Shown here: positions 1 through 4,776 of the stretch, in pieces | How positions within the stretch are numbered: the first letter of the stretch is position 1 | Layout: each line of letters starts with the position of its first letter | NCBI GenBank assembly: GCA_937895685.1 | Contig: CALBMC010000067.1 | Coordinates: 1 to 5,060, forward strand | Direction of reading: 5' to 3' | Source of the DNA: an uncultured bacterium | GTDB lineage: Bacteria > Patescibacteriota > Minisyncoccia > Phycocordibacterales > UBA9973 | Length of the DNA stretch: 5,060 nt | Made by a program: the position numbers and the translations under genes | The notes under the pieces: generated by a model | Told to the model about the DNA's origin: nothing | What the model saw: the letters and a program-made list of their open reading frames with translations, nothing else | Databases searched by the model: none

Positions 1-1057
<1,057 letters not shown>

Positions 1058-1291
1058 ATTAGGAAATTTATATATCATTTTTTGGACTTTAAAGACCGCT
1101 ATCTAAAAAGTCCGTTTCGTTTCCACATACAGTCATTCAAAGACCCCAAAATTGGGTAACTGTTGTGGGATTCGATTATCAGGGGGCACTCCATTCAATC
1201 GTGAGAACAAAAAATCGCCTTTCGGCGACAGTGTAAGAGCCAAGAGGCTATTTACTGCCGCGGTTGGTAATTCATGTTCATAATCATACAG
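1058..1291 (-). promoter_or_regulatory. 23S rRNA leader (5' external spacer)
   Basis: This stretch between the inferred transcription start (about 1292) and the 23S 5' end holds no protein gene and no tRNA that I can fold. It contains, in transcript order, the attenuator-like element at 1209-1261, a boxA-like TCTTTGAA (1143-1136), a 7-bp hairpin GGACTTT/AAAGTCC (1113-1107 with 1090-1084), and a 7-bp inverted repeat AATTTCC/GGAAATT (1068-1062 with 1056-1050) spanning the likely 5' end of the mature RNA. The last two could guide RNase processing. The 3' flank of 23S, which normally pairs with the 5' flank in the processing stem, is outside the window, so this cannot be tested here. Confidence 0.6.
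1209..1261 (-). promoter_or_regulatory. Putative attenuator in the 23S leader: terminator hairpin with competing stem
   Basis: On the minus strand TCGCC-GAAA-GGCGA (1228-1215) is followed directly by TTTTTT (1214-1209), the form of an intrinsic terminator with a GNRA loop. It lies about 65-80 nt after the inferred transcription start and 150 nt before the 23S gene. Just upstream, GCGGCAGT (1261-1254) can pair with ACTGTCGC (1232-1225) over 8 bp with one G-U pair, enclosing a small AGCC/GGCT hairpin (1249-1238). The 3' arm of that stem shares 1225-1228 with the terminator's 5' arm, so only one fold can exist at a time. Alternatively the terminator ends an independent small RNA of about 84 nt. 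The base pairing is seen in the sequence; the regulatory role is inferred. Confidence 0.55.
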
Positions 1292-1298
1292 TGAAACG

Positions 1299-1327
1299 AG
1301 TATATACTAAGAGAAAAAAGAAGTCAA
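1299..1327 (-). promoter_or_regulatory. Promoter of the 23S rRNA unit
   Basis: A -35 TTGACT (1327-1322) and a -10 TATACT (1304-1299) are separated by exactly 17 bases, each matching five of six bases of the sigma-70 consensus. The predicted start is near 1292. It lies just past the terminator of the preceding protein gene and no other gene sits between it and the 23S, so it most likely drives the rRNA. Confidence 0.78.
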
Positions 1328-1387
1328 CCTTTATCTGCCTAGCTAAAAAAGGGCCAAATCTGGGGAAAGTGTGGGTATCTAAAAAAC

Positions 1388-1409
1388 AAAAAAACCCTCA
1401 AAAAGGGTT
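1388..1409 (-). terminator. Intrinsic terminator of the exported-protein gene
   Basis: On the minus strand AACCCT (1409-1404), a 5-nt loop and AGGGTT (1398-1393) run into a tract of T residues (through 1388, with more Ts after one G). It begins 5 bases after the TAA of the CDS at 1415-1744 and separates that gene from the rRNA promoter. Confidence 0.85.
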
Positions 1410-1414
1410 CCCTA

Positions 1415-1744
1415 TTATCGACAATCAAATTCAATCTTTCCATAAAAATCTCCAAGTTTATAAAAATAAATTTTTCCCTCAACGAAATAAGGTGAATTTA
1501 TTTCTTTAGTCTTTTCATTCTTTGAATCAGCCTGAAAAATTGTGCCATCTTCATTCCAAACAATCAGTCTTCCATCATATCCTTCCCCAACTATTAGGCT
1601 ACAAGTTTCTGATACAAAAACTTTGTTTTGTTCAGAAAATTTTATCTCGATTTTATTTTCCGGATTATCTGGGTCAATAAAAAGAGTCTGTGCTTCTGTT
1701 CTGAAAAAACAAAACAATAAAATAAAAATATAAAAATATTTCAT
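1415..1744 (-). CDS. Small exported protein of unknown function
   Basis: I do not recognise this 109-aa protein. Residues 1-18 look like a Sec signal peptide: a lysine at position 2, a hydrophobic run rich in Phe, Ile and Leu (3-14), then R-T-E-A, with likely cleavage after Ala18. The mature part (about 91 aa) is rich in acidic and lysine residues and in short alternating hydrophobic segments (31-36, 41-45, 60-64, 90-96), which suggests a small beta-rich domain. It has two cysteines, Cys48 and Cys108, the latter the penultimate residue, and these could form a disulfide. I chose ATG at 1744; the frame also opens at TTG 1753, which adds only three residues. There is no Shine-Dalgarno sequence. 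The gene stands alone between two terminators. An opposing 63-aa frame is a shadow. That it is a real gene is supported by the signal peptide and by a terminator placed right after the stop. Confidence 0.72.
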   Translation of the reverse strand: MKYFYIFILLFCFFRTEAQTLFIDPDNPENKIEIKFSEQNKVFVSETCSLIVGEGYDGRLIVWNEDGTIFQADSKNEKTKEINSPYFVEGKIYFYKLGDFYGKIEFDCR

Positions 1745-1780
1745 ATACAACAATTTTGTTTGAAGGTAACATTTTTATTT

Positions 1781-1815
1781 AAAAAATCAAAACCCCGCCA
1801 AAAGACGGGGTTTTG
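1781..1815 (-). terminator. Intrinsic terminator of the MscS-like gene
   Basis: A perfect 10-bp stem CAAAACCCCG/CGGGGTTTTG (1815-1806 with 1797-1788) with an 8-nt loop is followed on the minus strand by A and six Ts (1787-1781). It lies 17 bases after the TAA of the upstream gene. The other side has A residues rather than Ts, so it points in the minus direction only. Confidence 0.93.
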
Positions 1816-1831
1816 AAAAACAGAGTTTGTA

Positions 1832-2512
1832 TTAGTTAGACTCTGATCGAATCTTGTCTAGGAATCGAGAAGCTGTCTCTTTTCCTCCAAGACCAAATGC
1901 TAGTCCTCCTCCAATTGATAACATTGCAATTATTCCTGTGAAAAGAATTTGCATAAATTGTGGAGCTACTCCAAGTTGTGAAAGTGCAATTATGAATGCG
2001 AAGATCCAAACTGCATACTTTGCAATAGTTGAAAGCATCTTAGCTGTGTGAATGTTTGCAGCTCTTGCTCCACCTTCTACAATCTTTTGGATTGCTGAAG
2101 CTACAACAGAAGCTATAACCAACACAAATGCTGCGATGATTACTCTAGGCAAGTAGTTGAGAACCACTTCACGAAGGAAGGTGTTTACATCGGAAAGTCC
2201 AATTATCTCAAGAGATGTCATTAGGAAAACAACGATGATAAACCACTTAACTATGAATCCGATGAATCGGCCAAAATTAAGTTTCATTCCAGCTTTCTCA
2301 ACAACCTCTTCTACTCCTGCGCTCTTCAAAACACGATCAATTTTGAGAGCACTAAGAACTTGTTCTACCGCACGAGCAACGATTCCACCGATAGCCCATC
2401 CGATAATAAAGATAATAATCGCGACTATAAGATTAGGCACGAAGTTAACAAAACCCCACCAAAGATTTTGGAGAGATGCACTGAAAACTTCACCCCATGT
2501 ATTAATCAACAT
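1832..2512 (-). CDS. MscS-like 'conserved TM helix' membrane protein without beta domain
   Basis: The 226-aa product has about five hydrophobic helices (roughly residues 26-48, 82-105, 119-145, 163-183, 186-209). The N-terminal helix (PNLIVAIIIFIIGWAIGG) matches the pattern of the 'conserved TM helix' family, which is related to small-conductance mechanosensitive channels. The last helix is glycine-rich (SIGGGLAFGLGGKETASRFLD, 199-219) and resembles the pore-lining TM3 of MscS. It ends seven residues later, so the cytoplasmic beta and alpha/beta domains of E. coli MscS are absent. Such short forms are known from this family and are common in CPR genomes as far as I recall. A role in osmotic pressure release is plausible but unproven. 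Start: ATG 2512 is preferred over GTG 2530, which lies in the loop of a leader hairpin. There is no Shine-Dalgarno sequence. The gene is monocistronic, with its own promoter at 2615-2623 and terminator at 1781-1815. Confidence 0.88.
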   Translation of the reverse strand: MLINTWGEVFSASLQNLWWGFVNFVPNLIVAIIIFIIGWAIGGIVARAVEQVLSALKIDRVLKSAGVEEVVEKAGMKLNFGRFIGFIVKWFIIVVFLMTSLEIIGLSDVNTFLREVVLNYLPRVIIAAFVLVIASVVASAIQKIVEGGARAANIHTAKMLSTIAKYAVWIFAFIIALSQLGVAPQFMQILFTGIIAMLSIGGGLAFGLGGKETASRFLDKIRSESN

Positions 2513-2522
2513 AAAATTTTTA

Positions 2523-2554
2523 GAAACCACAAGGGTTTCGGGTGCCGAAGCACC
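2523..2554 (-). promoter_or_regulatory. Tandem hairpins in the leader of the MscS-like gene
   Basis: Two perfect hairpins stand one base apart in the mRNA leader. The first is GGTGC-TTCG-GCACC (2554-2541), a 5-bp stem with a stable cUUCGg tetraloop. The second is GAAACC-CTTGT-GGTTTC (2539-2523), a 6-bp stem ending ten bases before the ATG at 2512. Neither is followed by a U tract, so they are not terminators. Upstream, TACCTA (2605-2600) can pair with TAGGTA (2574-2569). They could govern ribosome access or mRNA stability. I could not match them to a known riboswitch. Confidence 0.5.
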
Positions 2555-2614
2555 AATTTATTTCTTAACTACCTATCTTTTAAAGCTCGACCCTCGAAAG
2601 TAGGTACTAGATAT

Positions 2615-2623
2615 ATTATATCA
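2615..2623 (-). promoter_or_regulatory. Extended -10 promoter of the MscS-like gene
   Basis: TGATATAAT is a perfect extended -10 element (TGn plus TATAAT). No good -35 is present: that position falls inside the terminator hairpin of the preceding gene (2629-2649). Extended -10 promoters can work without a -35. The start would be near 2608, giving a leader of about 95 nt. Confidence 0.65.
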
Positions 2624-2625
2624 TC

Positions 2626-2649
2626 AAAAACCCCTCCTATAGAGGGGTT
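2626..2649 (-). terminator. Intrinsic terminator of the winged-helix protein gene
   Basis: An 8-bp stem AACCCCTC/GAGGGGTT (2649-2642 with 2636-2629) with a 5-nt loop runs into a T tract formed by the last two stem bases and TTT at 2628-2626. It begins 9 bases after the TAA at 2659-2661. Confidence 0.9.
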
Positions 2650-2658
2650 GTGGAAAAA

Positions 2659-3297
2659 TTAAACTACCCTAACCTGAATTCTACTCGGTAAATAAGGACT
2701 CTCATTCCCTACTATTACTTCATGCGGATATTCGAGAACGTCGCACACAAGCTTATCAAACATTTCAACTCTATATTTGAAATCTTCTATTTCAAAAAGA
2801 GAATAAGTTAATTCTTTTCCAATTTCAGACTCTAGACTTCTAACTATTTGTTCTACCTTTTTCTTATTCAATCTCTTTCCAACAATCAAAAAATCTACGC
2901 GACTCTTCGGATCATGAATAAAAACACCAGATAAAATAAATAAATCTATTTTTCCAATACCTTTAAATCTTTTTAGAATTGAACTTCGATCTACCAGTTC
3001 CCCATCAACTAACAGATTGTAAAATTTTTCTCTGTAAGGAAAACTTCTAACTGTTGACCAAGCTTTGACTTTCTTCTTCTTAGTTTTTCCTCTTGAAGAT
3101 ACTGTTATGTTGGTAAATCCAGATTTTATTAATCCAGTTTTTGAAATTAGATTTAACTCTTTTCGGAAAGATGATTTTGGAATTCTTAGACGATCTCTAA
3201 CCTCTTCTTCTGCTACGACTCTGTCGTCATTCAAAAGAAAAAATCTCATTATTTTTACCCTCGCAACTGATCCAAATATTTTTCCTAGAGTTTCCAT
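2659..3297 (-). CDS. Winged-helix DNA-binding protein with degenerate nucleotidyltransferase-like domain
   Basis: The 212-aa product begins with a winged-helix module (about residues 3-75): METLGKIFGS-ARVKIMRFF, then an acidic helix, then a recognition-helix-like segment (IPKSSFRKELNLISKTGLIKS, 39-59 region), then a wing. A basic stretch K-T-K-K-K-K-V-K (71-78) follows and could add DNA contact. The C-terminal half (about 118-190) resembles the minimal nucleotidyltransferase fold: SGVFIHDP-SRVDFLIVG sits where active enzymes have GSxARGE...SDIDLLV. Only one acidic residue (Asp135) of the usual pair is obvious and the GS motif is lost, so it is probably a non-catalytic sensor or dimer domain. 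Proteins of this layout are frequent in CPR genomes; their targets are unknown. I chose ATG 3297, not the in-frame TTG at 3333, because that TTG is the -35 box of the promoter at 3305-3333. The ATG lies seven bases after the -10, which implies a leaderless mRNA. Confidence 0.82.
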   Translation of the reverse strand: METLGKIFGSVARVKIMRFFLLNDDRVVAEEEVRDRLRIPKSSFRKELNLISKTGLIKSGFTNITVSSRGKTKKKKVKAWSTVRSFPYREKFYNLLVDGELVDRSSILKRFKGIGKIDLFILSGVFIHDPKSRVDFLIVGKRLNKKKVEQIVRSLESEIGKELTYSLFEIEDFKYRVEMFDKLVCDVLEYPHEVIVGNESPYLPSRIQVRVV

Positions 3298-3304
3298 ACA
3301 CAGA

Positions 3305-3333
3305 AGTATATTAAAGCTTAGAACTTGGCGCAA
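3305..3333 (-). promoter_or_regulatory. Promoter of the winged-helix protein gene (leaderless start)
   Basis: The -10 TATACT (3310-3305) matches five of six consensus bases. The -35 TTGCGC (3333-3328) keeps only TTG, with an ideal 17-base spacer. Seven bases separate the -10 from the ATG at 3297, the usual distance to a transcription start, so transcription should begin at the start codon itself. This also fixes the CDS start. Confidence 0.62.
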
Positions 3334-3360
3334 CCCCTTCCAAAATCCAAAAAATGGGTT

Positions 3361-3392
3361 AAAAAAGAAACCCCTTTTGGGGGTTTCTTTTT
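3361..3392 (-). terminator. Intrinsic terminator of the rplJ-rplL operon (bidirectional shape)
   Basis: GAAACCCC/GGGGTTTC (3387-3380 with 3374-3367) forms a perfect 8-bp stem with a 5-nt loop. It is flanked by T5 on the plus side (3388-3392) and, on the minus strand, TTTTTT (3366-3361), so it could stop RNA polymerase from either direction. With all genes on the minus strand, its main role is to end the stalk operon, 27 bases after the rplL stop. Confidence 0.94.
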
Positions 3393-3413
3393 GTATAAGA
3401 GTATCGTTGAAGA

Positions 3414-3782
3414 TTACTTCAACTCAACCTTTCCTCCTGCTTCTTCGATTCCTTTCTTCATTGTTTCAGCTTCTTCTTTCTTAACTCCTTCTTTTAGAGT
3501 TGAAGGTGCTGCATCAACAAGGTCTTTTGCTTCTTTAAGTCCAAGACCTAGAGCTTCTTTAACAACTTTCATAACTGCAATTTTGTTTTCTCCAGCTGAT
3601 GCAAGAACAACTGTGAAGCTATCCTTTTCTTCAGCGGCTGCAGCTCCTGCTCCAGCTCCAGCTGAAACAGCAACAGCGGCTGCACTAACTCCAAATCTTT
3701 CTTCAATCGCTGTAACGAATTCGTTAAGCTCTATTACTGACATAGACTCAACTTTGTCGAGTAAATCTTTAAATTTATCCAT
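3414..3782 (-). CDS. rplL: 50S ribosomal protein L7/L12
   Basis: L7/L12 forms the flexible ribosomal stalk that recruits and activates translational GTPases; several dimers bind one L10. At 122 aa it is the normal family length. The three expected parts are present: an N-terminal dimerisation region that also binds L10 (1-31, ending EERFGVS), an Ala/Gly-rich hinge (about 32-52) and the globular C-terminal domain (53-122) with the hallmark GLGLKEAKDLV (79-89) and the ending AGGKVELK. At the factor-binding surface, the Arg of the E. coli KAVRG segment is replaced by Lys (KVVKE, 72-76), and the nearby Ile by Met71; both are conservative changes. The gene starts 24 bases after rplJ with an all-AT leader and no Shine-Dalgarno sequence, although L7/L12 is normally made in excess over L10. 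It ends the operon at the terminator 3361-3392; rpoB does not follow. Confidence 0.98.
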   Translation of the reverse strand: MDKFKDLLDKVESMSVIELNEFVTAIEERFGVSAAAVAVSAGAGAGAAAAEEKDSFTVVLASAGENKIAVMKVVKEALGLGLKEAKDLVDAAPSTLKEGVKKEEAETMKKGIEEAGGKVELK

Positions 3783-3806
3783 AATATTTTTAATTAATTA
3801 ATAATG

Positions 3807-4298
3807 TTAATTTGTTTTTTTCTTTGCTACTTCTGAAAGTCCGATTGCAAGTCTTTGCATTGGGCTCTTCATAAGAAAAGCAAATTTTGAATACAATGTT
3901 TCTCTAGATGGAATTGTTGCAAGGGACATAAAGAATTCTGATCCTTTATATTCACCTTCATAAATTCCTCCAAGAATTTTTACTGTATTAGGAAGTTCTT
4001 TTCCAAAATTGAAAAGTTCTCTTGAAGAAGCCAACTGATCAGTTCCTGATGCAATCGCTACTTCTCCAGACAATTCTGGCATATCCCCTTTTACAGAAGA
4101 ATCATCTAGTGCTCTTTTTATAAGAGTCTTTCTGGCAACTTTGTAAGTTATTCCAAGATCTCTAAGAATTCTTCGAATTCTTATTGCGTCAAAAACTTTT
4201 AGTCGTGAAAACTCCACGAATACTACAGTATTACCTGCAACAAAAAGTTCTTTTAGATCAGAAACTATTTCTTCTTTTCTATTTCTTGTTAATGCCAT
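3807..4298 (-). CDS. rplJ: 50S ribosomal protein L10 (stalk base)
   Basis: L10 anchors the L7/L12 dimers to 23S rRNA at the GTPase-associated centre, and in many bacteria represses its own operon by binding the leader RNA. The 163-aa length is typical. Visible family features are the N-terminal globular RNA-binding domain with the KVARKTLIKRAL segment (53-64), matching the conserved 'vvKNTLlrrAl' helix, and the C-terminal part SPMQRLAIGLSEVAKKK (145-161) that starts the L12-binding helix. The C-terminal L12-binding extension is short, so few L12 dimers may be bound. The start is ATG 4298; the 20 bases before it are A/T only apart from one G, with no Shine-Dalgarno sequence. It is preceded by the L10 leader and its own promoter, and followed after 24 bases by rplL. 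The usual upstream rplK and rplA are absent; the adaptor/miniprotein genes stand there. Confidence 0.97.
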   Translation of the reverse strand: MALTRNRKEEIVSDLKELFVAGNTVVFVEFSRLKVFDAIRIRRILRDLGITYKVARKTLIKRALDDSSVKGDMPELSGEVAIASGTDQLASSRELFNFGKELPNTVKILGGIYEGEYKGSEFFMSLATIPSRETLYSKFAFLMKSPMQRLAIGLSEVAKKKTN

Positions 4299-4320
4299 AA
4301 TTAAATATTTTTATATTCTA

Positions 4321-4346
4321 AAATAAAAATCGACCTTCTAAAGGCC
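4321..4346 (-). promoter_or_regulatory. Possible attenuator hairpin between the L10 leader and rplJ
   Basis: GGCCTT-TAG-AAGGTC (4346-4332) forms a 6-bp stem with one G-U pair, followed by GATTTTTATTT (4331-4321), the shape of an intrinsic terminator. It lies 34 bases before the rplJ ATG. A competing stem, CCAAA (4362-4358) with TTTGG (4349-4345), overlaps its 5' arm by two bases. In Firmicutes, L10 leaders act by such attenuation. The U tract is interrupted and offset, so strength is uncertain; it could instead act on translation. Confidence 0.45.
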
Positions 4347-4360
4347 AAATCAAGTAGTTT

Positions 4361-4467
4361 GGTATTTACCTCTGCAGGCTACATCAACCTTCGGTTGATC
4401 GTCCGACCCCGCAAGGCGGGGTTTAGGGACATGTAATTATAGCTTTAGCTACCTGCTTTCTTCGGCC
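4361..4467 (-). promoter_or_regulatory. Ribosomal protein L10 leader (autoregulatory RNA)
   Basis: The RNA carries the L10-leader signature GGCCGAAGAAAGCAGGT (4467-4451) and, about 70 nt later, GCCTGCAGAGGT (4379-4368). GCAGGU/GCCUGC (4456-4451 with 4379-4374) closes the structure with 6 bp including one wobble. Inside are GTCC/GGAC (4430-4427 with 4404-4401) capped by ACCCCGC-CTT-GCGGGGT (4422-4406), and ATCAACC-GAA-GGTTGAT (4399-4383). The stem pair GTCC/ACCCCGC is joined by a 4-versus-1-nt asymmetric bulge, of the sort seen in kink-turns. In known examples L10, alone or with L12, binds here and lowers expression of rplJ-rplL. The location, directly before rplJ, agrees. Confidence 0.85.
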
Positions 4468-4479
4468 TTATGAAACTAG

Positions 4480-4506
4480 ATTATCACAGTATTTAAGTAA
4501 GGTCAA
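4480..4506 (-). promoter_or_regulatory. Promoter of the rplJ-rplL operon
   Basis: An extended -10 TGT-GATAAT (4488-4480) has a -35 TTGACC (4506-4501) at 15 bases (or TTTGAC at 16). The start would be near 4473, a few bases before the L10-leader signature, which fits well. The -35 begins one base after the stop codon of the miniprotein gene at 4508-4639. Confidence 0.68.
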
Positions 4507-4507
4507 A

Positions 4508-4639
4508 TTAAAGACAGCTTGATTGGTATGGATTTTTAGAGCACATGAAATGCCCGTAAAGTGTCATGACGGAAAACAAAATTAGTATTCCTAAAATCAA
4601 AATAAGGACAGTTTTTAAAATTTTTTTAATTACATTCAT
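4508..4639 (-). CDS. 43-aa single-helix miniprotein with two C-terminal cysteines
   Basis: I do not recognise this protein. It reads MNVIKKILKTVLILILG and continues hydrophobic to about residue 28, so Lys5, Lys6 and Lys9 precede one membrane helix (about 10-28). By the positive-inside rule the short tail (29-43) would be outside. The tail holds Cys33 and Cys42 separated by eight polar residues, which could form a small disulfide loop. The ATG at 4639 is one base after the TAA of the preceding miniprotein gene, and a GAG lies just upstream, so translation is probably coupled. The stop is directly before the rplJ promoter. No terminator intervenes, so transcripts may run into the stalk operon. 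Chance ORFs this short exist, but the coupling and clear topology argue for a gene. It could be a small subunit of the adaptor system or a toxin-like peptide. Confidence 0.6.
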   Translation of the reverse strand: MNVIKKILKTVLILILGILILFSVMTLYGHFMCSKNPYQSSCL

Positions 4640-4640
4640 A

Positions 4641-4775
4641 TTACTCTGGAACAAACGCATCATTATTTATAACCTCATTTTTTGAATAATTTTCAATCAA
4701 AAATAGTCCTGCGAGTCCAATCATCCCCATCAAGATCAAACCTATTAGCATTTTGAAAAAATGTTTGCTTAACAT
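4641..4775 (-). CDS. 44-aa single-helix membrane miniprotein
   Basis: I do not recognise this protein. It starts MLSKHFFKMLIGLILMG and has one hydrophobic helix (about residues 9-28) preceded by Lys4, His5 and Lys8 and followed by a polar, acidic tail (ENYSKNEVINNDAFVPE). The predicted topology is N-terminus inside and tail outside. It begins one base after the adaptor gene's TAA (TAA-A-ATG) and ends one base before the next miniprotein (TAA-T-ATG). A purine-rich GGAGAAGAA lies more than 20 bases upstream, too far for a normal ribosome binding site, so coupling to adaptor translation is likely. The two miniproteins share layout but not obvious sequence identity. A role alongside the adaptor in the envelope is inferred only from context. 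Confidence 0.63.
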   Translation of the reverse strand: MLSKHFFKMLIGLILMGMIGLAGLFLIENYSKNEVINNDAFVPE

Positions 4776-4776
4776 T

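Noticed and set aside
1058..1080. TGATATATA as a second promoter right at the 23S 5' end
   Set aside because: It has no -35 partner and the region is simply AT-rich; the upstream promoter is much better.
1166..1195. tRNA-like T-loop (AATCGAATCCC on the minus strand) in the 23S leader
   Set aside because: The flanking bases do not form a T stem, and no acceptor or anticodon arm can be folded around it.
1264..1509. 81-codon plus-strand frame rich in lysine
   Set aside because: It overlaps the rRNA promoter, a terminator and the tail of the exported-protein gene on the other strand. Its lysines come from A-tracts that are the terminator's T-tracts read backwards.
2157..2662. Plus-strand frames of 100 and 148 codons
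   Set aside because: They are antisense shadows of the MscS-like gene; they run across its promoter and leader and have no hydrophobic or domain pattern.
3298..3333. Longer N-terminus for the winged-helix protein from TTG 3333
   Set aside because: The TTG is part of a plausible -35 box, the extra residues do not look like the domain, and ATG 3297 fits the promoter spacing.
3325..3801. 158-codon Ser/Ala-rich plus-strand frame
   Set aside because: It is the complement of rplL; the Ala/Gly hinge codons give an open opposite strand.
4438..4451. TAGCT-AA-AGCTA palindrome as an operator site
   Set aside because: It sits inside the L10 leader RNA and is more simply part of that structure; its 2-nt loop could not form a hairpin by itself.
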